Shown here piece after piece: positions 55,118 to 63,995 of a stretch of DNA of 64,000 nucleotides (position 1 is the first letter of the stretch; the number at the start of each line of letters is the position of its first letter). The stretch is from Oceanobacillus senegalensis (lineage in GTDB: Bacteria > Bacillota > Bacilli > Bacillales > Amphibacillaceae). A program made the position numbers and the translations under genes. The stretch lies in the NCBI RefSeq assembly GCF_900176885.1, contig NZ_LT839648.1, positions 4,191,359-4,255,358 on the forward strand, read 5' to 3'. The notes under the pieces were generated by a model. It saw only the letters and a program-made list of their open reading frames with translations. It was not told where the DNA came from and made no database searches.

Positions 55118-56120
55118 TAAAAAGGAAAAAGAACTCAATGAGCTTTTTAATGGTAATTTAAATAAGCCTACATTTAAAAGAACAGTTAGAAAGGCCAAAA
55201 TAATGACCATTATTCGTAACATCGCTATTACGTTATTTGTTGTAATGTTTTTAGTTATCGTCTTAGGTTTTTCTTGGTTATCCATGATGAGATGGAATCA
55301 AGAGAATGCAGTACGAGATATTGAATTATTTACCCGAATAAGTGACCCGAACATAGAAGCGTTAGGCGTTCAAAAGATGGGAAATGGCCTTTTCGAGGGA
55401 ATTTTAATTTTTGACCGCTATAAAGAGATAGAGGGAATACCAGTTAACTGGAGTGATCAAGTGGTTACGTATAGTCTCTTTGGGGGAATTAGTCGTTTAG
55501 CAGGAGACCATACACCGATTCAGTTAATCGACGAAAAGGATGGCCAAAAAAGGTATTACAATCGTGACACCAAACAAAGGATTATGCAATTCTATCATCC
55601 AGAAGTGACATACAATGATGTTAGAAATGACCTGAATCGCTTAAATAATTTGACCGACGAAACGCTCGTTGAAATGGCTCTATCATTTGATAAAAAATAT
55701 ACACCAGAAGAAGTACGTGATTTCATTCATGAAGATGTCACACTCGAATGGTACTGGGCAGATACGTATACGAATTTGGATGGGATAAAAGAAATAAATC
55801 GTGGAGATGAAACCATACCAGCATTTCCAGAATTAGCATCTCAGGTATATGGATTCAACCATTTGCCTCATAATCCTTCCCAAAGTGAAGAGGTGTTTAT
55901 TGAAGACATTAAAACAGGATTTAGTATAGAAGGTGGGAAATACTTTGGAGAATTCCAACGTATTTATAACTATATAAAAGGGAAAACTTCTACTCTTTCT
56001 GCGGACCATGTAGACGTATTAGGTGTTGTTGTAACGGGTACAGCAGCAGAATTAAAAAAATTAAATGATTCCGATATGATTCGTGCATCCGTATTAGGCG
56101 TTACAGCAAATCCATATTAA
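55098..56120 (+). CDS. Anti-sigma factor (Sigma_reg_N/C type)
   Basis: This 340-residue protein has a cytoplasmic N-terminus (KKEKELNELFNGNLNKPTFK, the sigma-binding part), one membrane helix (IAITLFVVMFLVIVLGFSWL) and a large extracellular domain with SDQVVTYSLFGGISRLAGDH and a final VVTGTAAELKKLNDSDMIRA segment. This matches the anti-sigma family with sigma-regulator N- and C-terminal domains in Bacillaceae. The ATG at 55098 lies in the overlapping sigma gene with GGGAGCAA upstream; a longer frame starts within the sigma gene. It probably senses an envelope signal and releases the sigma factor. Confidence 0.88.
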   Translation: MTDHKDSKKEKELNELFNGNLNKPTFKRTVRKAKIMTIIRNIAITLFVVMFLVIVLGFSWLSMMRWNQENAVRDIELFTRISDPNIEALGVQKMGNGLFEGILIFDRYKEIEGIPVNWSDQVVTYSLFGGISRLAGDHTPIQLIDEKDGQKRYYNRDTKQRIMQFYHPEVTYNDVRNDLNRLNNLTDETLVEMALSFDKKYTPEEVRDFIHEDVTLEWYWADTYTNLDGIKEINRGDETIPAFPELASQVYGFNHLPHNPSQSEEVFIEDIKTGFSIEGGKYFGEFQRIYNYIKGKTSTLSADHVDVLGVVVTGTAAELKKLNDSDMIRASVLGVTANPY

Positions 56121-56134
56121 GTAGTATATTTCAA

Positions 56135-56167
56135 AAAGGCATCAATCTTACATAAGATGGGTGCCTT
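56135..56167 (+). terminator. Terminator-like hairpin after the anti-sigma gene
   Basis: AAGGCA...ATCTTA/TAAGAT...TGCCTT with a loop CA; the T-run is interrupted (CATATTT). Confidence 0.5.
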
Positions 56168-56342
56168 CATATTTGCACATGTCATGAAATGGTAATGACA
56201 TGTTTTGAAATATTTGGTACGAGGCAATATGGAGGGAATCCTTTTAATAAGGTTTCCCTATTAATCTAATCGGCCAGTTTAGAATGGAACGAATCCTGTC
56301 TGATAGTAATTGGACAAGAGCTTGTTCAGCGATTGCTTAGGT

Positions 56343-56528
56343 TTAGTTATTTTCTTTTTCTGATAGTAACTTATCTAATTTTTCTTCGATGTTTTTTAAA
56401 CGCTTATTTTTTTTATTAAACTGAAAAGGGAGCGCAATAATCATTACAACGATTGCAATGAAAACGATGAAAAAAATCAGTTGAAAAATCATATCTCCTA
56501 CGTTTAATCCACCAATGGCTGCTAACAA
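56343..56528 (-). CDS. DUF4083-type small membrane protein
   Basis: This 61-residue protein has GGLNVGDMIFQLIFFIVFIAIVV, a cationic segment FNKKNKRLKN and a coiled tail IEEKLDKLLSEKEN. The GDMIFQL motif plus the tail resemble DUF4083, seen in many Bacillus genomes. A TTG start at 56528 is favoured with GGAGG 14 bases before, which is rather far; the longer TTG at 56549 contains the GGAGG itself. Start uncertain. Confidence 0.6.
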   Translation of the reverse strand: MLAAIGGLNVGDMIFQLIFFIVFIAIVVMIIALPFQFNKKNKRLKNIEEKLDKLLSEKENN

Positions 56529-56602
56529 AAAAATAATATATTCCTCCAATCTGAATTTCGGGCAAGTATTTTTATAACCGGATATCTTTTACTATCTTTC
56601 TT

Positions 56603-57244
56603 CTATGACTTCTGCTGCATCCCCTCGTTATGATTTGCATTGGTTTCTTCTATCCTTATCTTCAATAACCATACCATGTCATCTTGTTTTATCATGTTAT
56701 TTAAAGACTCCTTATCTTGGTAATCAACTGTACGAATGGAATTACCTTCCGTTTCCCTATATACTGCTAAGATTTTTGTTTCACCTAATGCTAACTCTAC
56801 TTCTTCATCGCCAATGGCATAGTCCCATGATGTTAACATATCGTCTTTAGTTTCCTTTTCGATTCGTGATGGTTCGGTTCTTACATCGGGTCCATATAGA
56901 AAAACAAAAGTGTCTTCAGAAATTGGATTTATCACTCCAAAACCCAATTGTCCTTCGTTACCATGATTCGGACTGTTGCCGTAAGATAATTGTGTTAGTG
57001 GTTGTGATTCTTTTATTCCGTTTTGGTATCTTTCCATCCAAAGATCTACCCAATGCTTATCTGCATGAAGTAATTTGAAATCAAAATCGAATAGTATCCC
57101 TAAATGTAAATCTTCAAAGGTTTGCACATATTCAGAATCAGAATGAGCGGAAATGGTAGCTACCTTGTCCTTTGAATTGTCGCAACCTGAGATGAGTAGT
57201 ATGCAACATAATAGAATAACATGGAAAATGAAATAGTTTTTCAT
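56603..57244 (-). CDS. Lipoprotein of unknown function
   Basis: This 213-residue protein has a lipoprotein signal peptide: MKNYFIFHVILLCCILLISGC with the lipobox LISGC, so Cys-21 would be lipidated and the protein anchored outside. The rest contains FEDLHLGILFDFDFKLLHAD and FVFLYGPDVRTEPSRI, and I do not recognise a family. The ATG at 57244 follows GGGGGACC; the longer frame upstream lacks a site. It lies 68 bases after the DUF5412-type gene on the same strand. Confidence 0.8.
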   Translation of the reverse strand: MKNYFIFHVILLCCILLISGCDNSKDKVATISAHSDSEYVQTFEDLHLGILFDFDFKLLHADKHWVDLWMERYQNGIKESQPLTQLSYGNSPNHGNEGQLGFGVINPISEDTFVFLYGPDVRTEPSRIEKETKDDMLTSWDYAIGDEEVELALGETKILAVYRETEGNSIRTVDYQDKESLNNMIKQDDMVWLLKIRIEETNANHNEGMQQKS

Positions 57245-57312
57245 CAAAAAGGTCCCCCACAATCTGAAAAGTGAGACTGCCTCAATAAGACAATCCCCGG
57301 TTAGCGAGGATG

Positions 57313-57894
57313 TTAGTTTTGATAGCACGTTTCATATTCGTCTTGCATGATCCAACTTTTACAAGCTAACCCATTTTCGTGATAAATTTCTTTCCCTATT
57401 TCTAATTCGATACTTCGATTTGAGTTTGGATAATCCGGTTCGTTATTTAGAATGTATAGGGTATCCCCATCCAGCCATTCCAATGATATACTCCGTTTTG
57501 CGTCACTATAATAAACCGTCTGAACTTCATTCTTCTCATGGTCCGTGATTTCGACTCATACATTAACACCGCCTGCAGCACCACCATATAGTTCATAATA
57601 GGCATTAGCTGTATATGCATCCGTGGGGGATGTTACAGGTCCTGGTCCTCTTTGAATGGATTCTCGGTCTATTTCATCAAATGTAAGAAAGTACATTTCA
57701 TATAGATAGATGGATGATACCATCACAACCCCCGACAACGTTGCTATCAATAAATTTTTAGGAAACGATTTCTTTTTAATGAAAAAGATTAGTAGATTCG
57801 TACAAAACATCAAAAATAATATAATGGTAATGAACGCAATCAAGAAACCAACTGTAATTAAAATGATAATCCCCCCAAGTTCCATAACGGCCAT
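57313..57894 (-). pseudogene. DUF5412-type membrane protein interrupted by an in-frame TGA
   Basis: The frame runs without shift from an ATG at 57894 to a TAA at 57313 (193 codons) with one TGA at 57556-57558. The N-terminal part has two hydrophobic helices and DAYTANAYYELYGGAAGGVNV, then TGA, then VEITDHEKNEVQTVYYSDAK and ends KSWIMQDEYETCYQN. This matches DUF5412 proteins, where Trp (TGG) is expected at the stop position (GGVNVWVE). A G-to-A change at the third base would explain it. The first 112 residues could be made alone. Confidence 0.7.
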
Positions 57895-57908
57895 CTAAAT
57901 ATCATTTA

Positions 57909-57955
57909 ACAATCAATGGGGTTAGAGGAAGAACCCTTTGATTGAAGATTCACTA
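57909..57955. repeat. Short intergenic repeat (degenerate)
   Basis: caatcaatggggttagagg...ccctttgattgaagattcac is an imperfect hairpin resembling the repeat at 28034 (gattgacgattcac). Confidence 0.4.
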
Positions 57956-58054
57956 TATCTTGTCTATTCCATACTAACATACATAATATTCCAATAATAT
58001 GGTTGAATTTTAAACAAGAAAAGGCGACCACCCCAATTAGGTGAATGCGAAAAA

Positions 58055-58201
58055 TTATTTCTTTTTCATTTCCTCCAATAAAGAAATGATCTTTTCGTTT
58101 TGCTCAATGATGGTTTCATTTTGTTGTTTTAACTTTGTAAAATCAAAGGAGTACAATAATAAAAAGCCAAAAAGTAAAATAAACACGATTACTCCACCCA
58201 T
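58055..58201 (-). CDS. 48-residue single-helix membrane peptide
   Basis: A short ORF behind GGGAGGG encodes MGGVIVFILLFGFLLLYSFD and then a coiled segment (QQNETIIEQNEKIISLLEEM) ending in KKK. The ribosome-binding site and the helix-plus-coiled-coil layout support a real gene. Small proteins of this type are common in Bacillus; function unknown. Confidence 0.6.
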   Translation of the reverse strand: MGGVIVFILLFGFLLLYSFDFTKLKQQNETIIEQNEKIISLLEEMKKK

Positions 58202-58366
58202 GTTCTACCCTCCCAAACTTCCATTTTTAGGTATTTTTAATATACGTTTTCTTTTTCAATCCTGCAATAAGGAAAAATCGGTGCTTCTCCTTCTTTAGGA
58301 AGCACAGGTTATTATAACTGCAATCTATTAGATGTTTGGTGAAAAAAAGAAATGGAAACGTAAATG

Positions 58367-58840
58367 TTAAGTATGATTATGATTCCGATTTTGACTAAAA
58401 TCACAAATAGACTGAAATCCGTAAAGAATGATGGCTCTGAAAAATGTACTTAGTAAGTACTGTAACTTCGACATTTTCTCCAGTGAAAATATCTTATACC
58501 TTTGTACAAAGGTTAATCCCCCATAGAAAGTAAATACAAATTGCAAAATAAAATTTGATATTAAATACAGCGGTAACTTATCATACGTAAATTTTAACAT
58601 CCAAAAGCTACTCACGACATAAGGGCCAAGGTTAAAGAAGTTTATACTTTTGAAAAATGGTATACTTTTATAAAACTTCCACCATTTTCTATTCTCTCCG
58701 AATCCATCTAAGGCTTTCGTTACGGTTGCAATAAATATCACTGCTGGGAGATATTTTTTAAATTCATTCTTTTTAAGTAAAGGGATTGTCAACCAAGGAA
58801 GAACGAATAGTCCTAATAAAAATAATCTATTTCTTTTCAT
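58367..58840 (-). CDS. CBO0543-type small membrane protein
   Basis: This 157-residue protein has the same layout as the one at 21676: LFVLPWLTIPLLKKNEFKKYLPAV, NRKWWKFYKSIPFF and SFWMLKFTYDKLPLYL. Four or five hydrophobic helices. The ATG at 58840 has GGAGG at seven bases; the GTG just before is too close. Function unknown. Confidence 0.75.
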   Translation of the reverse strand: MKRNRLFLLGLFVLPWLTIPLLKKNEFKKYLPAVIFIATVTKALDGFGENRKWWKFYKSIPFFKSINFFNLGPYVVSSFWMLKFTYDKLPLYLISNFILQFVFTFYGGLTFVQRYKIFSLEKMSKLQYLLSTFFRAIILYGFQSICDFSQNRNHNHT

Positions 58841-59109
58841 CACGACACCTCCGATCTTAGTATCTACATCTTTATGGAAGCTAATCTAAAAAGAAATGAT
58901 TAAGATAAACGAAACTGGCCGTTACATAATAAATTAGCGACTGTTGCTTGTTCAGCAATCGTACCCTAAAGTAGTGCCCTTTAGAATCTTCTTTTACACT
59001 TTAGCATAATCCCGTTCATGTATTTTTCTAAAATTTGACTCATTGCAAAGAAGACGCCTTCTTATAAAAGAAAGGCGCCCTTCTGCGTAAGGATGACAGA
59101 TCAAAAGGT

Positions 59110-59157
59110 AGCTAACAAAAATGGAAAGTAGAGAATCCATTTTTGTTAGCTTTTTTC
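59110..59157. terminator. Strong hairpin downstream of the HYR-domain gene
   Basis: AGCTAACAAAAATGGA/TCCATTTTTGTTAGCT, a 16-bp perfect stem, followed on the plus strand by TTTTTT and on the minus strand by ACCTTTTG. It lies between the HYR-domain gene (minus) and the CBO0543-type gene. The rest of the gap 58841-59192 holds only another short hairpin near 59050-59080. Confidence 0.75.
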
Positions 59158-59192
59158 AATGAATACTTGGGTAGATAGTTCCTTTCCATGGT

Positions 59193-62099
59193 TTAACGAT
59201 CTTCTTCTACGATAGTACAGGAAACATCTGAAATATTAGCCTCAATAAAAGTTCCCTCAGGGTAATAAAGAACAATTTGATCCACGGTGGTAATGGGTAC
59301 GTCAAAGTCGCAAAGGGGGATGTCATTACAGTAGTATTGAACGCGATAAAGAATCGTGAATCGTATGGAAACCAAGTTAGCTTCAGGGATTCCAGGGATG
59401 GGCCTAACGTCATCATTTAGGACGGTAAACTCTCCTGAGCCTGGGATGGCATTGCAACGGACGGTAAGTTCGTCTCCAGCCGCTTCACACCGAAGAATTT
59501 GTGCATTGCAATGTTCTGGAACGAAAACCCTTCTTTGATGGTCTGTATAAAAAGCCACCCAATCGTAAACTAGTTGAGTTCGGATAATTTCGAAACCATT
59601 ACTGTCCTGAAGAGAGAAATCACTTACTTCCTGCTGGTTAAGTAAGGTGTTTCGTGGTTCACCTAAGTTTGCCTGGACTTCCAATGTGACATTAGAATGT
59701 ACTTGAACATCTTTAAACAACCCAACATTTAATAGCAACGTGTTCTGACTTCTAACCCTTACTTGAACGGTAAAAGAGCAGGTAGTCATGTTTCCGGCGT
59801 TATCTTCTGCTGTACATGTAACCTCCGTCGTTCCTAAGGGGAAGAAAGTCCCGGATGGAGGGGAGCAGGAGAAGGTTACCCCCGGGCAATTATCTGTAAC
59901 AGTAGGATCAGGGTAGGTTACAACGGTTCCTTCTTCCCCTGGATCCACTTCTACGAGTAAGTCACTCGAACAGGAAATTCTAGGCGGCTCGGTATCATGG
60001 ACTGTCACTTCAAATGAACAAGAGTCACTACTGTTCCCTGATGCATCGGTTGCCGTACACTCGACCGTAGTCATTCCTACCGGGAAAAAGCTACCAGATG
60101 AAGGAGTACAAGCAACGGTAGAATTTGGGCAATTATCCTGTACGATAGGATCTGGAAAAGTAACAATTGCCCCACATTCCCCAGGATCATTGTTCACCAC
60201 GATATCGTCCGGACAAGTAATTTCCGGCGGTTCGGTATCGTTCACAGTGACGGTAAATGTACATTCCGCCGTATTCCCAGCAGCATCGGTAGCGGTACAC
60301 GTCACTGTATTCGTGCCCACTGGAAAAAAGGAACCAGAAGCTGGTGTACAGGAAAATGTGACAACCGTACAGTTGTCGGTGACCGTAGGCTCGGTATAGG
60401 TAACCATCGCCCCACATTCCCCAGGATCATTGTTAACCACAATGTCGTCCGGACAAGAAATCTCCGGAGGTTCGGTATCGTTAACGGTAACGGAAAACGT
60501 ACATGTAGATGTATTTCCAGCGGCATCGGTAGCGGTACACGCCACTGTATTCGTTCCCACTGGAAAGAAGGAACCGGAAGCTGGTGTACAGGAAAATGTG
60601 ACATTTGGGCAGTTGTCGATAACCGTAGGCTCAGTATAGGTGACATTCGCTCCACATTCCCCAGGATCATTGTTCACCACGATGTCGTCCGGACAAGTAA
60701 TTTCCGGAGGTTCGGTATCGTTCACGGTTACCGTAAACGAACACTCAGCTGTATCCCCACTTGCATTGGTAGCTGTATATGTCACCAAGGTGCTACCGAC
60801 TGGGAACGTCTGTTGCTCAGATAAGGTAACAGATGGTTGAGGTGGTGAATAAGTCTCGGTTTGACCATTGCCTGTAATTTCCGTAATTCCGCAATCGTTA
60901 CTGGATGCTGAAATGGTATACGAAACGACGGCTGAACATTCTCCTGTATCATTTTCGACGGTTATATTTTCTGGACATGTAATCCTAGGATTGCAAACAG
61001 GGGCAGCAGAGCTTAACCAAGGATCGTAATCTACATTCCCAACCACTGTATCCCCACCAGGAGTATTTGGACCATCCGGACTTCCCCACCAGTTATTCTC
61101 CGCATTCAAAGGTGTCCCTGTCAGTGAATTATAAAAAAGCCCACCATCGATGTTATCAAAAATGTTGTTAAAGTTTACATGAACATTCGTAGGGAGTTTG
61201 TTATCTATCCCACCCCGTATACCATACGTGGTTTTCCCATCTCCTAGGACACCGTTATCGTGAATACAGTTATTGATGATGTCAATATTATCTATATCAT
61301 AGTCTAGAAATATGGCTCCGTTCCTACTTGTACTGTTATAAATTTCGTTTCCTTCCACTACCGTATCACTTGTTTTAACCGTGATGCCATCTTCAATGAT
61401 GTCATGAACCAGATTGTTGAGAATAAGCCCACCCGAGAGATTAGCATCAACCCCACCAGCATCTCCAAGCTTAATTCCATCATTAATACTAACGTTGTAA
61501 ACAATGTTTCCTTCAATTCTCATAAAGGTTGATTCGTATACATAAATCGCCGCATCCGGTGAACGAATATCATGTACCTCATTAAAGCTAATGACACTGT
61601 CGGTTGTTCCGCAACACATGTTGATTCCATCACCTGCTGTATCGAATACATGGTTATAGCTAATGACACCTTCTACAATGTTGCGCAGTTGGATTCCTTC
61701 ATCTCGATTTGCCGCGTGGATGATATTATAAATGACCTTTGGACGTTGTTTAACTGGTGCGGCAGCTAAGGAGTCGACTAAATCTCCTGTTCCATTTCTT
61801 ATTTCGAAACCGTTCAATGTAACATCATCTGCTTGGATTCTGATAATGGTTGACAAGGTATTATTTCCATCAATGATAGCTTCCGTAGTCGTATCACCCG
61901 GGGTACGTGTCGTGAAGCAGTTTGGGCGTGGATCTACATTTGCTTGCGGCCCGAGAATCGTAACAGGTTTCGTAATGAGGATGGTTGATGAAGGGGTATA
62001 TAGCCCAGCAGCAACATGGACCGTTCCCCCGCTATCTACAGCATTAATTCCAGCTTGTATGGTTGGAAAGTCATCTGGTATAAAAACCTCAGAAGGCAT
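59193..62099 (-). CDS. Beta-helix plus five HYR domains protein (likely spore surface)
   Basis: The 968-residue product has an N-terminal right-handed beta-helix (about residues 5-370; start PDDFPTIQAGINAVDSGGT, repeated NxI/GI turns such as GIQLRNIVEGVISYNHV and the end NNWWGSPDGPNTPGG). Five HYR (hyalin repeat) domains of about 80 residues follow (372-787), each with CPDDIVVNNDPGECG-like, DNCP and SFFPVGTNTV segments and ending DTEPP. A unique C-terminal domain (788-968) follows. No signal peptide or wall anchor is visible, so the protein is probably made and assembled in the mother cell, as coat and exosporium proteins are. A sigma-K-type promoter is at 62183. ATG after GGAAAGGTGG. Confidence 0.88.
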   Translation of the reverse strand: MPSEVFIPDDFPTIQAGINAVDSGGTVHVAAGLYTPSSTILITKPVTILGPQANVDPRPNCFTTRTPGDTTTEAIIDGNNTLSTIIRIQADDVTLNGFEIRNGTGDLVDSLAAAPVKQRPKVIYNIIHAANRDEGIQLRNIVEGVISYNHVFDTAGDGINMCCGTTDSVISFNEVHDIRSPDAAIYVYESTFMRIEGNIVYNVSINDGIKLGDAGGVDANLSGGLILNNLVHDIIEDGITVKTSDTVVEGNEIYNSTSRNGAIFLDYDIDNIDIINNCIHDNGVLGDGKTTYGIRGGIDNKLPTNVHVNFNNIFDNIDGGLFYNSLTGTPLNAENNWWGSPDGPNTPGGDTVVGNVDYDPWLSSAAPVCNPRITCPENITVENDTGECSAVVSYTISASSNDCGITEITGNGQTETYSPPQPSVTLSEQQTFPVGSTLVTYTATNASGDTAECSFTVTVNDTEPPEITCPDDIVVNNDPGECGANVTYTEPTVIDNCPNVTFSCTPASGSFFPVGTNTVACTATDAAGNTSTCTFSVTVNDTEPPEISCPDDIVVNNDPGECGAMVTYTEPTVTDNCTVVTFSCTPASGSFFPVGTNTVTCTATDAAGNTAECTFTVTVNDTEPPEITCPDDIVVNNDPGECGAIVTFPDPIVQDNCPNSTVACTPSSGSFFPVGMTTVECTATDASGNSSDSCSFEVTVHDTEPPRISCSSDLLVEVDPGEEGTVVTYPDPTVTDNCPGVTFSCSPPSGTFFPLGTTEVTCTAEDNAGNMTTCSFTVQVRVRSQNTLLLNVGLFKDVQVHSNVTLEVQANLGEPRNTLLNQQEVSDFSLQDSNGFEIIRTQLVYDWVAFYTDHQRRVFVPEHCNAQILRCEAAGDELTVRCNAIPGSGEFTVLNDDVRPIPGIPEANLVSIRFTILYRVQYYCNDIPLCDFDVPITTVDQIVLYYPEGTFIEANISDVSCTIVEEDR

Positions 62100-62182
62100 G
62101 TTATTCCACCTTTCCGAAAAAAGTTATCCATGGGATAGACTATTGAACGTACGTGTATGATACGATATCCCATACTGATAAC

Positions 62183-62211
62183 TAATATATGGAGAAATAA
62201 CAAAAATGGGT
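62183..62211 (-). promoter_or_regulatory. Sigma-K-type promoter for the HYR-domain gene
   Basis: On the minus strand ACC, 17 bases, CATATATTA fits the sigma-K pattern AC-N16/17-CATANNNTA, 84 bases before the start codon. Sigma K acts in the mother cell late in sporulation. Confidence 0.55.
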
Positions 62212-62227
62212 GGGTGAGAAGTATTAT

Positions 62228-62294
62228 AGGGACAGTTCTTCATGTAGAAAAATAGGATTTTGGTACCACACCCTCTACCGGTATCATAGGAACC
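62228..62294. repeat. Imperfect palindrome with GGGAC ends
   Basis: gggacagttcttcatgtag and, inverted, gggacggttcctatgatacc face each other around GGTACC...GGTATC. It resembles short REP-like elements; no gene is affected. Confidence 0.4.
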
Positions 62295-62448
62295 GTCCCA
62301 AGTTTTTGATGAAAACACTGGTTTGGATATTCTGAATTGTCATCACAAAAGGGGAATTAATAGTATCATCGAATTAGATTATCCTGTTAATGAACAGTAT
62401 AGTGTAGGAATGATGATTATATTTTTATACTGAAAAGGGGATGGAATC

Positions 62449-62667
62449 ATGTTTCAAGATGTTTGGAATCCGACCCAAGAAGAAATAAAAAAGTGGGCAT
62501 ACAGTGAGGCAGACATTCCCGAACAAGATTGGGAATTAACTATCAGTTCGTTTGAAAATATACCGATGATTTGTGCGAGTATAGAGATAAAAACTGTCAT
62601 CACACTTCCTTTTTTTTGTCAGACTGCTGAAAAAAACAAAGCAAGAAAGAAAACCAACAACCTCTGA
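62449..62667 (+). CDS. Short hypothetical protein, possibly truncated
   Basis: I do not recognise this 72-residue protein. The first 46 residues (MFQDVWNPTQEEIKKWAYSE onward) look like ordinary soluble protein and the ATG has AAAGGGGATGG before it. The last 25 residues (FFCQTAEKNKARKKTNN) look like out-of-frame sequence after a T-run (tttttttt) at about 62609. A frameshift in this run is likely, so the gene may be broken. Confidence 0.45.
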   Translation: MFQDVWNPTQEEIKKWAYSEADIPEQDWELTISSFENIPMICASIEIKTVITLPFFCQTAEKNKARKKTNNL

Positions 62668-62819
62668 ATGTGCAATATATGTCCTAACAAAGGTTGCCAT
62701 GGTGGTATGGGTTGGTAGTTTTCTTCTACTTCGATATGGATTTACCCGTTAAAACGTAGGTTGCTATCGGATAAAACCCTTGAATAAGGAATCACATGGT
62801 TTCACTAAAGTCAGTCGTT

Positions 62820-63062
62820 TTACTCACCATCATCCCCAATGTCACCGCCGTTATCCATTCCATCTCCATGACCACTATCATGATCACTTTTAAAAAAATC
62901 ATTGACTTTTGTGATTATCGTTGTATCCTTTGCTTCTATATTTTTTTGTTGTAAAAACTCCCCAAGGGAAAAGCTTTCTACTATCTTTTCTTTATCTTTT
63001 TGAAGGAATAAAATAATAACCAATAGGAGTATCAGCACGATAATCAATAAGACGAGCTTCAT
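62820..63062 (-). CDS. Single-helix protein with His/Asp/Gly-rich tail
   Basis: This 80-residue protein has one hydrophobic helix (MKLVLLIIVLILLLVIILFL), a charged segment (QKDKEKIVESFSLGEFLQQK) and a tail SDHDSGHGDGMDNGGDIGDD. The tail suggests metal binding or a flexible acidic end; I do not recognise the family. The ATG at 63062 follows GGGGGGAA; the longer frame has no site. Confidence 0.65.
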   Translation of the reverse strand: MKLVLLIIVLILLLVIILFLQKDKEKIVESFSLGEFLQQKNIEAKDTTIITKVNDFFKSDHDSGHGDGMDNGGDIGDDGE

Positions 63063-63200
63063 AAAATTCCCCCCTTTTAATAGGATACTAGTAGAAAACA
63101 AAAATAGAACGGTAAACTAGTGAGGGTGTCTTTCTCGAATTCATCATCGTGAAGAATATATGATGGTTGGAGAAAAAACACTCATAATGGAGGTGTGGTT

Positions 63201-63764
63201 ATGCAGGAATATATTGCTGTCCTATCATTACTGTTCATTATCATGATGGTTATTATTCGTGCTAAACAGTTAAGAAAAAAGGGTATTAAGGCTATTAGAA
63301 TTGGTGAGCTAGATAAAAAAGATTTCATCATTATTCCATTTGCATTGCTGTTTTTTTATATCGTTCTCTCTAGTGTTTTTGATTTACCGAAATTAGGTAC
63401 CGAATTATTTAGCAATAGCATCCTTCGTTGGCTTGGTGTCGTTTTGTGCCTGAGCGGTTTAATATTATTCTTGTTCAGTATCCTTTCATTTGGGAAAAGT
63501 TTTAGGGTTGGAATTGATGAAGAAAAGCCAGGTGAACTAATAACAACAGGTGTTTTTGCAATCAGCCGTAATCCTATTTACACTGCTTTTGGGCTTATTC
63601 TAACAGGGATCTTTTTGATTTTACCAAACTGGATAGTGTTATTATTCGTTGTTGGGGGATTTTGGCTTTTTCATCGTCAGGTTAAATTGGAGGAAAAATC
63701 CCTGAAAAAGATTTACGGTAGAGAATACGAAGAATATTGTAAAAGCGTTCGTAGGTACCTTTAG
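63201..63764 (+). CDS. Isoprenylcysteine carboxyl methyltransferase-like (ICMT) membrane protein
   Basis: This 187-residue protein has about five helices. FGKSFRVGIDEEKPGELITTGVFAISRNPIYTAFG and VKLEEKSLKKIYGREYEEYCKSVRRYL form the methyltransferase motif of the ICMT/PEMT family, with the conserved RNPIY and the C-terminal E-E-Y pattern. Bacterial members methylate small molecules or lipids with SAM; the substrate is unknown. The ATG at 63201 follows ATGGAGGTG; the GTG at 63195 overlaps that site. Confidence 0.85.
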   Translation: MQEYIAVLSLLFIIMMVIIRAKQLRKKGIKAIRIGELDKKDFIIIPFALLFFYIVLSSVFDLPKLGTELFSNSILRWLGVVLCLSGLILFLFSILSFGKSFRVGIDEEKPGELITTGVFAISRNPIYTAFGLILTGIFLILPNWIVLLFVVGGFWLFHRQVKLEEKSLKKIYGREYEEYCKSVRRYL

Positions 63765-63808
63765 AGCCATTGATAGGGAAATGGGAAGTTATGAAATGTT
63801 ACAACCTT

Positions 63809-63825
63809 AGATCAAACGTTTGTTT
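63809..63825. repeat. AGATCAAACGTTTGTTT motif, copy 2
   Basis: Identical to 27877-27893. It lies 45 bases after the ICMT-like stop codon. Confidence 0.5.
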
Positions 63826-63956
63826 TCATTCATCTTGGGACGAAGGGAAACCGTTCCATTTAAGTATAGTGGTAAGAGAGGACAATCAATTGTGTTGCGA
63901 ACAAGAAGGCAAGGGGTAGATGTAACTAAAAAAGATATCCTTCATCTCTAATCATC

Positions 63957-63995
63957 ATAAAAAACCGATTCTTAATTTCCTTTTAGAATCGGTTT
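63957..63995 (-). terminator. Intrinsic terminator for a gene beyond the right edge
   Basis: On the minus strand AAACCGATTCT/AGAATCGGTTT is followed by TTTTATG. A gene on the minus strand should end just right of the window. Confidence 0.7.

Noticed and set aside
60187-60840. Plus-strand open frames of 66-76 residues opposite the HYR repeats
   Set aside because: They repeat with the 240-bp period because they are antisense to the HYR modules; no start signals.
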